Notes under the pieces: generated by a model
What the model was told of the DNA's origin: nothing
Seen by the model: only the letters and a program-made list of their open reading frames with translations
The model's database searches: none
Position numbers and translations under genes: made by a program
Assembly (NCBI GenBank): GCA_017534885.1
Contig: JAFXVR010000051.1
Span: 1-64,000 of the forward strand
From: Clostridia bacterium
GTDB lineage: Bacteria; Bacillota; Clostridia; Christensenellales; Aristaeellaceae
Direction of reading: 5' to 3'
DNA length: 64,000 nucleotides
Part shown: piece after piece, positions 39,883-47,900 of the stretch
How positions within the stretch are numbered: the stretch's first letter is position 1
How the letters are laid out: each line of letters starts with the position of its first letter

Positions 39883-40782
39883 ATGAAACGAGTGCTCGTG
39901 CTTGCGCTGGCCTTCGCCCTGCTTTGCTCCTCCGCGCTGGCGGAGCTGGGCGGCGAGGTCTCCTATACGCCCCTGCCCTGGGACGCTGAAAAGTCCCCCT
40001 ACGCGCCCAAGCAGGAGAATTACCTGCCGGACCTGGCGGGCTATTCGGACAGCACCATCGACATCCGGGTGGAGCACCGCGTCCTGGAGGACGTGCCCAT
40101 CATCGTCTGCTATATCAAACTGGCGGATGCCAGCCAGATCCGCACGGGCACCATGGGCAAGTTCCCCTCCAAGGCCGTGCGGAATGTGCACCGGCAGACG
40201 CGCCAGCTCAACGCGGTGGCGGCCATCAACGGCGACTGGTTCATCAACCACACCGAGGGCATCGTGTACCGCAACGGGGAGCAGCTCCGCTTCCGGCCCA
40301 ACAAGAACCGGGATACGCTGATCATCGACCAGCGGGGCGACCTGCACATCCTCGCGCCCACCCCCGCCGAGGGGAACAGGGATCAGCAGGCCCAGTGGTG
40401 GGAGAACTACTGCGCCGAGAACGACATTGTGCCCATCCACACCTTCTGCTTCGGGCCCGGGCTGGTTGTGAACGGTGAGATCAACCCGAACATCAACGTG
40501 GACAAGGTAGGCAACAAGCCCACCTACCGCAACAAGCGCATGGCCATCGGCCAGGACGGTCCCCTGAGCTATGTCATCATCTGCTGCAACGGCCCGGCGG
40601 ACAACCCCACCAGCGGCGTGACCCTGCGCCCCGTCGCCGAGCTTTTCATCGAGCTGGGCTGCAGCAACGCCTACAACCTGGACGGCGGCGGCTCCGCGAC
40701 CCTGGTGCTGGACGACAAAACCCTGCTGAGCCGTGTCCGCGAAGTGGCGGATTTCATCTGGTTTGCGACCCTGGAGGAGTGA
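39883..40782 (+). CDS. Secreted phosphodiester glycosidase-family protein 1 (NAGPA/DUF2233)
   Basis: The 299-residue protein has a signal peptide (1-20, ending ALAE) and NAGPA-domain motifs: AAINGDWF, GIVYRNGEQLRFRP, RMAIGQDGPLSYVII and the diagnostic NLDGGGSATLV near the end. The family includes the uncovering enzyme that removes GlcNAc from phosphodiesters; in bacteria it may act on exopolysaccharide or wall-linked sugars. The N-terminal addition before the domain (PWDAEKSPYAPK) is shared with the next gene. Confidence 0.85.
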   Translation: MKRVLVLALAFALLCSSALAELGGEVSYTPLPWDAEKSPYAPKQENYLPDLAGYSDSTIDIRVEHRVLEDVPIIVCYIKLADASQIRTGTMGKFPSKAVRNVHRQTRQLNAVAAINGDWFINHTEGIVYRNGEQLRFRPNKNRDTLIIDQRGDLHILAPTPAEGNRDQQAQWWENYCAENDIVPIHTFCFGPGLVVNGEINPNINVDKVGNKPTYRNKRMAIGQDGPLSYVIICCNGPADNPTSGVTLRPVAELFIELGCSNAYNLDGGGSATLVLDDKTLLSRVREVADFIWFATLEE

Positions 40783-40786
40783 CGAC

Positions 40787-41701
40787 GTGCGCATCTGCAA
40801 GAGACTGCTGGCCATCCTGATCCTGCTGACGCTCTGCCTGGCGTCCGCCGCCTCGGCCAAGACGTTCCGCCCCCTGCCCTGGACGCGGGAGCGCTCCCTG
40901 ATCAGGCTGAAGGATGAAAACTTCCTGCCGGACCACGGCGGCTACCACGACGCCTCCATGGACATCCGGGTGGAGACCGTGGAGCGTTTTGGCACGCCCG
41001 TCATGCTGGTGCGGGTGAAGCTGGCGGACGCATCCCAGTTCCGCACCGCGGTCACGGGCGTCTATCCCTCCAAGCGCACCGCCCTGGTGAGCACCCTCGC
41101 CCAGCGGTGCAACGCGGTGCTGGCCATCAACGGCGACAACTGCATCATCCACAACGACGGCATTGTGTACCGCAACGGCGTGCAGCTCCGCCTGCGCCCC
41201 AACGCGGGCCGGGACACCCTGATTGTGGATGACGAGGGCAACTTCACCATCCTCGCGCCCACCCCCCAGTTCCTCAGCATGGCGGAGGGGGAAGAGTGGT
41301 GGAAGGGCTTCCTGCGCAAGAACAAGCTGACCCCCATCCATGTGTTCTGCTTCGGCCCGGGCCTGGTGATCGACGGCAAGAAGATCGAGTCCACCGACGT
41401 GCACATCGCCGATATCGCCAAGGACACGCCCCTGCGCCGCATGGCCATCGGCCAGACCGGCCCCCTCGAGTACCTCATCATCGCCACCCAGGGTCCCGAG
41501 GACGGCGACCGCCTGGGCCTGACCATCATGCAGATGGCCGAGCTCTGCGCTGAGTTCGGCTGCATCCAGGCCTACAACCTGGACGGCGGCATTTCCACCG
41601 CGGTGGTTCTCCGCGGCGAGCGCATCAATTCCCCCGACAACCGCGTCAACCGCACCGTGGGCGACTGCATCTGGTTCGCCTCGCTGGATAATGGCAGGTA
41701 A
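40787..41701 (+). CDS. Secreted phosphodiester glycosidase-family protein 2
   Basis: The 304-residue protein is a paralogue of the preceding one (LAINGDN, GIVYRNGVQLRLRP, RRMAIGQTGPLEYLII, NLDGGISTAVV). The third glycine of DGGG is isoleucine here, and W-F of the first motif is C-I, so activity may differ. The GTG start at 40787 is preceded by GGAGGAG inside the previous gene's end, 4 bp after its stop. The signal peptide spans about residues 1-22. Confidence 0.83.
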   Translation: MRICKRLLAILILLTLCLASAASAKTFRPLPWTRERSLIRLKDENFLPDHGGYHDASMDIRVETVERFGTPVMLVRVKLADASQFRTAVTGVYPSKRTALVSTLAQRCNAVLAINGDNCIIHNDGIVYRNGVQLRLRPNAGRDTLIVDDEGNFTILAPTPQFLSMAEGEEWWKGFLRKNKLTPIHVFCFGPGLVIDGKKIESTDVHIADIAKDTPLRRMAIGQTGPLEYLIIATQGPEDGDRLGLTIMQMAELCAEFGCIQAYNLDGGISTAVVLRGERINSPDNRVNRTVGDCIWFASLDNGR

Positions 41702-41716
41702 GGGGCAAAAAGCGCA

Positions 41717-41745
41717 TTGACAAACCCGGGCAAACCTGTTATAAT
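41717..41745 (+). promoter_or_regulatory. Promoter of the tRNA array
   Basis: TTGACA (41717-41722) and TATAAT (41740-41745) are separated by 17 bp, about 60 bp before the first tRNA. It is one of the two best consensus promoters in the window. Confidence 0.75.
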
Positions 41746-41808
41746 CCCAAATTGTCAGCGGACGTGGCAGCGCCCTGCTGGCGGTGCTGACCTGAGGATA
41801 GCAGCCCT

Positions 41809-41882
41809 GCGCCTGTAGCTCAGTTGGATAGAGCAACAGCCTTCTAAGCTGTGGGTCGGGGGTTCGAGACCCTCCAGGCGCG
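41809..41882 (+). tRNA. tRNA-Arg (anticodon TCT)
   Basis: The acceptor stem GCGCCTG pairs with CAGGCGC. The anticodon stem ACAGC/GCTGT holds loop CTTCTAA, giving TCT. The T-loop is GGTTCGAGA. The 3' CCA is not encoded. Confidence 0.93.
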
Positions 41883-41892
41883 CCTTGGATAT

Positions 41893-41968
41893 GGTGGGTA
41901 TAGTTCAGTGGTAGAGCGTCAGATTGTGGCTCTGAATGGCGTGGGTTCGAGTCCCACTACTCACCCCA
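41893..41968 (+). tRNA. tRNA-His (anticodon GTG)
   Basis: The acceptor stem GTGGGTA pairs with TACTCAC. The extra 5' G (41893) faces C73, as usual for tRNA-His. The loop TTGTGGC gives GTG. The CCA end is encoded (41966-41968). Confidence 0.92.
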
Positions 41969-42016
41969 TTTTTCCCCGGTCTGCCATCTGGTACGGCAAA
42001 GGAATCAAGCCTGCGT

Positions 42017-42088
42017 TGGGGTGTAGCCAAGAGGTAAGGCAAGGGACTTTGACTCCCTCATACGCAGGTTCGATCCCTGCCACCCCAG
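42017..42088 (+). tRNA. tRNA-Gln (anticodon TTG)
   Basis: The acceptor stem TGGGGTG pairs with CACCCCA. The stem AGGGA/TCCCT holds loop CTTTGAC, giving TTG. No encoded CCA. Confidence 0.92.
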
Positions 42089-42095
42089 CATGAAT

Positions 42096-42168
42096 GACCC
42101 ATTAGCTCAGTTGGCAGAGCACTTGACTTTTAATCAAGGTGTCTGGAGTTCGAATCTCCAATGGGTCA
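42096..42168 (+). tRNA. tRNA-Lys (anticodon TTT)
   Basis: The acceptor stem GACCCAT pairs with ATGGGTC. The stem CTTGA/TCAAG holds loop CTTTTAA, giving TTT. No encoded CCA. Confidence 0.93.
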
Positions 42169-42201
42169 TTCCCATTTCTGCCCACAGGCCATGGGGCGCG
42201 T

Positions 42202-42284
<83 letters not shown>

Positions 42285-42299
42285 TCCAGCCCCATCCAT

Positions 42300-42375
42300 G
42301 CGGTAGTAGCTCAGCTGGTAGAGCGCCACCTTGCCAAGGTGGAGGTCGCGGGTCCGAGCCCCGTCTACCGCTCCA
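42300..42375 (+). tRNA. tRNA-Gly (anticodon GCC)
   Basis: The acceptor stem GCGGTAG pairs with CTACCGC. The stem CCACC/GGTGG holds loop TTGCCAA, giving GCC. CCA is encoded (42373-42375). Confidence 0.93.
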
Positions 42376-42386
42376 TTTTATTTCCT

Positions 42387-42457
42387 GCAGGTGTAGCTCA
42401 ATGGCAGAGCCCCAGCCTTCCAAGCTGGTTACGTGGGTTCGATTCCCATCACCTGCT
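42387..42457 (+). tRNA. tRNA-Gly (anticodon TCC)
   Basis: The acceptor stem GCAGGTG pairs with CACCTGC. The stem CCAGC/GCTGG holds loop CTTCCAA, giving TCC. CCA is not encoded, and a run of T follows directly (42457-42463), which may end the array transcript. Confidence 0.93.
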
Positions 42458-42503
42458 TTTTTTGCGCGTTGAAGGGCTTTTAGCCTTTCGCTGTTATACT
42501 ATT

Positions 42504-42623
42504 GGTAAGGGTGACAAAAGGGCGCTTTCAACCTTAGAGCCACGACTGGTTGTGGTGATTTCCGCTGTCTTCCACAACCAGTCGTGGCTCAGTTCATGAA
42601 AGCGGCCTTTTGACATCCGAATC
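42504..42623 (+). mobile_element. 120-bp palindromic MITE, copy 6
   Basis: Subtype B, identical to copy 4 in inverse. Flanking direct repeat ACTATT at 42498-42503 and 42624-42629. It lies 46 bp after the last tRNA. From 42630 to 42794 I see no gene. Confidence 0.88.
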
Positions 42624-42794
42624 ACTATTCTCAAGTAAAACAGACACAAAGAAGCGTCAGGTTTTTCGCTCTGGCTAAACTGAGGGAGGCGATGCAGGGC
42701 ATCGTTGACCGCAGCGAAGCAACGCCAGGGCGGAAAAGATGATGTTTCGACTGGCTGTTTTCAGCAGAGAATAGTATTAGCTGTCAGCTGGACC

Positions 42795-42828
42795 AAAAAG
42801 CTCCGGGTCGTTGAGCCCGGAGCTTTTG
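42795..42828. terminator. Terminator of the CPBP protease gene
   Basis: AAAAGCTCCGGG (42796-42807) pairs with CCCGGAGCTTTT (42816-42827) around an 8-base loop. The A-rich side and T-rich side allow termination in both directions. The minus-strand gene ends 8 bp away. Confidence 0.8.
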
Positions 42829-42835
42829 TTGTTCC

Positions 42836-44512
42836 TTATCCCCCTGCATCCTCTTCCACCACCTCCCAGCTCAGATACCTCTCCCCTCCATCCGACATCC
42901 GCCAGAAAACCAGGTGCACTGTCTCGGGGCAGGCCGCGGCTTGCCGGAGGAGCGGCGAGTCGAAGTCGACGTATTCGCGGATGCGGAGGAGGAGGCTGGT
43001 GCCGGGGATGGGGAAGTCGATGGTTGTGCAGCGATCCGCTGAGAGGGAGCTGAGGGCGGAGAGCGGCGACAGGGAGCGGAGGGAGCCGTACAGCTCCCGC
43101 TCGCCGGCGGCTGAGGTGTCCGGCTGATCTTCGCCGGGCAGGAGGATGCAGTGCAGCTCCCATCCGCCGGTTTTGTCCATGGCAAAGATGCCGATGCGGA
43201 TCTCGCCGGCCTGGGCGATGTCCAGCAGGAGGGCGGACAGGTAGCCCTTGTCGCCCTGATGCCGCTCCCGGTAGGCGGCTTCGGCCTGCCGGGCGAAATC
43301 GTCGGCGGCGCCGGGGCTCGCGTACACCACGGTCACGGGCGGAGCGGTGCTTTGGGCTGAAGGCTTTGTGGCCGGGCGGTCTTTGGTCGCGGCGATCAGC
43401 AGGAGCAGCAGCGTCGCCGTGACCATCACCGCGAACACGGCCGAGATGAAGCTGTGGCTCCTCCCGCTGAATCTGTCATCGGCGGTGTCAGGCGCTTCAG
43501 GCTGAGCCTGCCCCTTTCCGCCGGGATCACTGCCACGGATCAGGGCAGTGTTTGGGTCAGCCGCTTCGCGGGCATCAGCATCCGCATCAGCAGGACTCGC
43601 CTCCGCCTCAGCGGGTTCAGCGCCTGCCCCTTCAGCCTCAGCAGATTCAGCGGCAATCGCTTCAGCGGATTCAACAGCAGTCCCTTGGGTCTGTTTTCCG
43701 CCCAGCCGCCGCAGCAGGGCCAGCGCCACCGCGACCTCGATGGCGGCGGGGAGGAGGGCGAGCCAGTTCATCTGGTTGAGGGCGTCCACCGCGGTGACGG
43801 TGTCGGTCCGGAAGATGTACAGGGTGAGGAGCAGGCGGGCGTTGCGCAGGAAGTGGAGGAAGACCAGGGCCCAGAGGCTGCCGCCGCGCCAGTAGAGGGC
43901 CGAGAGCATCATGCCGAAGGTGAAGGTGCCGATGAACTGTACCGCCATGGCCTCGGCGGAAATGCCGCTGAGCAGGTTCAGCAGATGCACCCAGGCGAAA
44001 AGCGCCCCCGACAGCAGCGCGGCCCGGAGCCAGCCCCGGCGGGTTCCGCCGTATTTCGCGCCGAGGGCTCCGGCCATCAGCCCCCGGAAGACCGTCTCCT
44101 CCCGCAATCCCACGCCGAAGAGCGTCACCAGACCCAGCAGGGTGGAGCGCAGGCCCTTCCAGGGGGCGTCCGCAGGCAGGATTCCAAAGGCGGAGGTCAG
44201 CGAAAAGACGCCAACCAGCAGGGCAAACCAGCCCAGGCCCAGCGTCCGCAGGAAGCCGCGCTGCCGGAAGATGTGCCCATAGCCCAGGTACACCGCCAGG
44301 GCCACGGGCCAGGCGATGCCCACGATCTCCGGCACAAACTCCCAGAGCGTGCCGGTATCCTCCGTCAGCGGCAGCTTCAGGGCCAGCCGCCCCAGGCCGT
44401 GGGCGAGGCTTAGCAGCAGGGCCGCCAGCCAGCTGACGCCGATCAGCCCAAAGCTGGCGGCGATGGGGCGGTCGTTCAGGAGCTCACGGGGATGGAGGCG
44501 GATTTTCTTCAC
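42836..44512 (-). CDS. CPBP-family membrane protease with a C-terminal extension
   Basis: The 558-residue protein has about eight helices in residues 15-275, with the CPBP/Abi motifs LREETVFRG, LFAWVHLL and VFLHFLRN. These form the glutamate/histidine site of Rce1-like intramembrane proteases. After it come a low-complexity linker rich in Ala, Glu and Asp (about residues 285-330), another helix (about 360-380) and a soluble C-terminal domain of about 175 residues that I do not recognise. Its ATG overlaps the stop of the fucosidase gene by 4 bp, so the two are co-translated. Confidence 0.85.
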   Translation of the reverse strand: MKKIRLHPRELLNDRPIAASFGLIGVSWLAALLLSLAHGLGRLALKLPLTEDTGTLWEFVPEIVGIAWPVALAVYLGYGHIFRQRGFLRTLGLGWFALLVGVFSLTSAFGILPADAPWKGLRSTLLGLVTLFGVGLREETVFRGLMAGALGAKYGGTRRGWLRAALLSGALFAWVHLLNLLSGISAEAMAVQFIGTFTFGMMLSALYWRGGSLWALVFLHFLRNARLLLTLYIFRTDTVTAVDALNQMNWLALLPAAIEVAVALALLRRLGGKQTQGTAVESAEAIAAESAEAEGAGAEPAEAEASPADADADAREAADPNTALIRGSDPGGKGQAQPEAPDTADDRFSGRSHSFISAVFAVMVTATLLLLLIAATKDRPATKPSAQSTAPPVTVVYASPGAADDFARQAEAAYRERHQGDKGYLSALLLDIAQAGEIRIGIFAMDKTGGWELHCILLPGEDQPDTSAAGERELYGSLRSLSPLSALSSLSADRCTTIDFPIPGTSLLLRIREYVDFDSPLLRQAAACPETVHLVFWRMSDGGERYLSWEVVEEDAGG

Positions 44513-45981
44513 TGCACCACCTCAAAGCACACCGGCATATCCGTCTTCAGTCCGCACCGGATGCGCAAACCGTCGAGGGCGCGCTCGAAGGGAAGGCGCT
44601 CGCCGGTGGAGAGGAGCTTCACGTCCCGGATGACGCCGGAGTAGGGCGCGGGCTCCCACTTCTCCGGGTTAAAGGCGCGCAGGGAGGTGACCAGGTACTG
44701 CCCGTCCTCCGCGCACTTCAGCGCCCAGACGAAGAGGCGGTTTCCGCGGGTCACAAAGCGGAAGTCCGCGCTGGTCTCGGGCGCCTGATCCCCCTCGGTG
44801 AACTGGCCCTCCTTCACCTCGGTGGGGCCTTCGCCGAAGCGGTGCCAGGGCCGGGTGGCGTATATGGCGTCGCCGTTCAGGCGCAGCCACGCGCCGAGGG
44901 TGCGCAGGATGTGGGTTTCCTCATCGGTGATCGTCCCGTCGGGCTTCGGGCCCACATTCAGCAGCAGGCAGCCGTTCTTGCTGACGATATCCACCAGATC
45001 CCGCGCCAGGGAGGCCGGCTCCCGGTAGCGGTTGCCCTCGGTGTAGCCCCAGGAGTTCAGCGCCATGGCGGTATCGGTCTGCCAGGGGAAGGGCTTCCAG
45101 TCGGCGAAGCGCCCGCGCTCCACATCCCGGATCGCCGCGCCGTAGGGGAAGGAATCCTGCTTGTAGAAGATGGCGGCCTCCTCGCCCCAGGCCGCGGCCT
45201 GGTTGTAATAGTAGGCGGTGAAGCGGCGCAGGTGGCTTTCAAAGGCGTGGTGGGCGATCCACCAGTCGAAGTACACCGCCCGGGGGTGATAGCGGTCCAC
45301 AATCTCGCAGCAGCGGATCAGCCAGTCGTCCAGGTACTCCTGATCCGGCGCGGGCTCGGAGTCGAAATCGAAGTGATGCCGCTCGGGATGGGCGGGCCAG
45401 TAGAAGTCCCCGCGCTGCATGGGCTGGCGGATGTCGCTGTCGAACTCCAGCCCGTGGCTCATGAAGAACCAGTGCTCGGCCCGGTGGGTGGAAGCGCCCA
45501 CGCTGAGCCCTTTGGCCCGGCAGGCCGAGGCGATCTCCCCCAGCACGTCCCGCCCGGGGCCCTTCTCGGCGGCGTTCCAGTGGGAAATGTCACTCCGGTA
45601 CATCTGGAAGCCGTCGTGGTGCTCCGCCACGGGAATCACGTACTTCGCCCCGGCCTCGGCAAAGAGCGAGGCCCAGGCCTCCGGGTCGAAGCGCTCCGCC
45701 CTGAACAGCGGCAGAAAATCCTTGTACCCGAAGTCCTTCTGCGGCCCCCAGGTCTCCACATGGTGCTTGAACTCCGGGGAGCCCTGAAGGTACATGTTGC
45801 GGGAATACCACTCGCTGCCAAAGGCGGGCACCGAGTAGATGCCCCAGTGGATGAAAATGCCGAATTTCGCGTCCCGGAACCACGCCGGGGCGGGATGCCC
45901 GCAAAGCGACGCCCAGCTGTCGTCATAAGGCCCCGCCGCGATCCCCTGCTGAATCTGCTGAAGACGTTCCTGCATGTCCAC
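44509..45981 (-). CDS. GH29 alpha-L-fucosidase
   Basis: The 490-residue protein has FGIFIHWGIYSVPAFGSEWY, VIPVAEHHDGF, and VYFDWWIAHHAF with the nucleophile Asp239. A C-terminal beta domain completes the usual length. There is no signal peptide, so it acts on imported fucosylated sugars. The GTG at 45979-45981 (complement) is 8 bp after AGGAGG and is preferred; an ATG two codons later (45973-45975) is an alternative. Confidence 0.9.
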   Translation of the reverse strand: MDMQERLQQIQQGIAAGPYDDSWASLCGHPAPAWFRDAKFGIFIHWGIYSVPAFGSEWYSRNMYLQGSPEFKHHVETWGPQKDFGYKDFLPLFRAERFDPEAWASLFAEAGAKYVIPVAEHHDGFQMYRSDISHWNAAEKGPGRDVLGEIASACRAKGLSVGASTHRAEHWFFMSHGLEFDSDIRQPMQRGDFYWPAHPERHHFDFDSEPAPDQEYLDDWLIRCCEIVDRYHPRAVYFDWWIAHHAFESHLRRFTAYYYNQAAAWGEEAAIFYKQDSFPYGAAIRDVERGRFADWKPFPWQTDTAMALNSWGYTEGNRYREPASLARDLVDIVSKNGCLLLNVGPKPDGTITDEETHILRTLGAWLRLNGDAIYATRPWHRFGEGPTEVKEGQFTEGDQAPETSADFRFVTRGNRLFVWALKCAEDGQYLVTSLRAFNPEKWEPAPYSGVIRDVKLLSTGERLPFERALDGLRIRCGLKTDMPVCFEVVQ

Positions 45982-46009
45982 GTTGTTTTCCTCCTCTGGT
46001 TTTGAGGAT

Positions 46010-46038
46010 ATTATAGCAGGTTGAGGAGAAGGGCGCAA
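46010..46038 (-). promoter_or_regulatory. Promoter of the fucosidase-CPBP pair
   Basis: On the minus strand TTGCGC (46033-46038) and TATAAT (46010-46015) are 17 bp apart. It is divergent from the D-aminoacylase promoter. Confidence 0.55.
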
Positions 46039-46088
46039 GGGGGCAAAGCCTTCCTGCCTCCCTCATTCTCCCAATTCCTTCTCCCCCA

Positions 46089-46117
46089 TGGACAAGAAGC
46101 TCCGCAGGCGGTATAAT
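46089..46117 (+). promoter_or_regulatory. Promoter of the D-aminoacylase gene
   Basis: TGGACA (46089-46094) and TATAAT (46112-46117) are separated by 17 bp. GGAGGG precedes the ATG at 46176. Confidence 0.62.
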
Positions 46118-46175
46118 ACCCGGGTAAGGAAAACGCGGCCGGGTCAGCCCCCGTCCGCCGCACGGAGGGACGCCC

Positions 46176-47768
46176 ATGAAACAGCTGCTCAAAAACGCGA
46201 AGATCTATGACGGAACCGGCGCGGAGCCCTTCGCCGGGGACATTCTGCTGGAGGACGACAGGATTGCGCAGGTCGGGCCATCCATTCAGGCGGAGGCTGA
46301 CCGGGTGGTGAATCTCGGGGTCCGGTCGGTCGCGCCGGGCTTCATTGACGCGCACTCGCACAACGACTGGTTTGCGATCAAGCGGGATCCCCTGCCCTGG
46401 TTCAGGCCCTTCCTGCTGCAGGGCATCACCACCTTTGTGACCGGCAACTGCGGCGTCTCCGCCGTGGGCTTTGAGAGCCGCGAACACCTCGACAAAATCG
46501 GCAGCGGCCTCTTCAGCTATGAGGACACGGCGGGCCAGTACGGCACGGTGGCGGAATACATGGACGCGGTGGACCGGCGCATGCCCTGCAACCTGGCCGT
46601 CCTCGCCGGGCACTGCACCGCCCGGGCGGCGGTGGGCGGCATCGAAAACCGTCCCCTGACCGCCGGGGAGGAGAAGGCCATGCTTGCCATCCTGGAGAAG
46701 GCGCTGCAGGAGGGCGCGGCGGGGCTCTCCCTGGGGCTGATGTACGAGCCCGGCCTGTACGCGGGGGTGGAGGAGCTCAAAAAGGTCGCCGCCCTCTGCG
46801 TGAAGTACGGCAGGCCGCTGACCGTCCACCCCCGGGCCGAGTCGAAGGTTTCGATGGCCTATCCGCAGCTCTTCGGGCGCTCGCACCTGCTGCGCGCCTT
46901 TGACGAGCTGGCGGAGATCGCCAGGGGGACAAAGCTGAAGCTGCAGTATTCCCACGCCATCTTTGTGGGGCGGAATTCCTTCGGCGCGAAGGAGGAGCTG
47001 ATGCGCATGATGGACGCCCTGCGCGCCGAGGGCGTCGACGTGATGTTCGATATCTACAACGAGTGCCTCGGCGTGTCGGTCATCACGGTGATTCTCCCGG
47101 CCTGGTATCAGGGCATGACGGCGGAGGAAAAGAAAAAGCCCCTGACCCGGCTGAAGCTCTCGGCGCTGGTAAAGGCCTCGAGCCTGCTGCTGGGCTTCGG
47201 CTTCCCGGACATTCAGGTGGCTTACATCGGGCCGGGCTATGAGAAGTATGAGGGCAAGTCGGTTCACGAGATCGCCCGGATGGAGGGCATGAGCGACCTG
47301 AAGGCCTACCTGATGCTCTGCGAGGCCAGCCAGTTCAAGGGCCGCGTCAACATGGGCCCCTATTCCACGCCCGAGGTCATCTCGGAGTTTGAACACAACC
47401 CGCACTGCCTGTACATGACCGACGCCTGGGTGGAGGAACACGGCGTACAGAACCCGGCGATTTACGACTGCTTCCCCAAGTTCCTCCGGGACGCTCTGCG
47501 CGGCACCGGCGACACCCTGCCCGCCACCATCCACCGCATGACCGGCGCCACCGCCGAGCGCTTCCAGCTCCATGAGCGCGGCCTCCTGCGCCCCGGGTAT
47601 TACGCGGACCTGACCGTTTTCGACGAGGACGCCCTCCGGAGCGCCACCCCGGATCAGCAGCGGTCCTTCGGCATCTGCGGCCTGTTCATCAACGGCGCGC
47701 AGGTGCTGGACGGAGACCGCCTGGACGAGGAAAAGCTGCGCACCAGCGGCCGCGCCGTGAGAGTGTGA
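46176..47768 (+). CDS. N-acyl-D-amino-acid deacylase (amidohydrolase family)
   Basis: The 530-residue protein starts with the amidohydrolase beta domain KNAKIYDGTGAEPF and has the metal site APGFIDAHSHNDW. Then come TFVTGNCGVSAVGF, GLSLGLMYEPG, a further metal-binding YSHAIFVGR, and the C-terminal ERGLLRPGYYADLTVFD. This matches D-aminoacylases, which remove acyl groups from D-amino acids and may take part in peptidoglycan or N-acyl compound use. There is no signal peptide. Confidence 0.87.
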   Translation: MKQLLKNAKIYDGTGAEPFAGDILLEDDRIAQVGPSIQAEADRVVNLGVRSVAPGFIDAHSHNDWFAIKRDPLPWFRPFLLQGITTFVTGNCGVSAVGFESREHLDKIGSGLFSYEDTAGQYGTVAEYMDAVDRRMPCNLAVLAGHCTARAAVGGIENRPLTAGEEKAMLAILEKALQEGAAGLSLGLMYEPGLYAGVEELKKVAALCVKYGRPLTVHPRAESKVSMAYPQLFGRSHLLRAFDELAEIARGTKLKLQYSHAIFVGRNSFGAKEELMRMMDALRAEGVDVMFDIYNECLGVSVITVILPAWYQGMTAEEKKKPLTRLKLSALVKASSLLLGFGFPDIQVAYIGPGYEKYEGKSVHEIARMEGMSDLKAYLMLCEASQFKGRVNMGPYSTPEVISEFEHNPHCLYMTDAWVEEHGVQNPAIYDCFPKFLRDALRGTGDTLPATIHRMTGATAERFQLHERGLLRPGYYADLTVFDEDALRSATPDQQRSFGICGLFINGAQVLDGDRLDEEKLRTSGRAVRV

Positions 47769-47788
47769 TACCCCTCCCTGAATAACAA

Positions 47789-47829
47789 CCCCCGACAGCC
47801 AGCCGAAGCCAGCTGCCGGGGGCGTTTTT
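47789..47829 (+). terminator. Rho-independent terminator of the D-aminoacylase gene
   Basis: CCCCCGACAGC pairs with GCTGCCGGGGG with one bulge, followed by CGTTTTTC. Confidence 0.8.
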
Positions 47830-47900
47830 CATTTGTCCCGGCCACCCGGACGGGTCAGCCGTCCGGCATGGTCAGCGATGCCGCCTCCGCTGGGAGGGGA

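Noticed and set aside
42630..42794. Remnant coding text (KLREAMQGIVDRSEATPGRK) after MITE copy 6
   Set aside because: About 20 codons without a start or ribosome binding site and without a family that I recognise.
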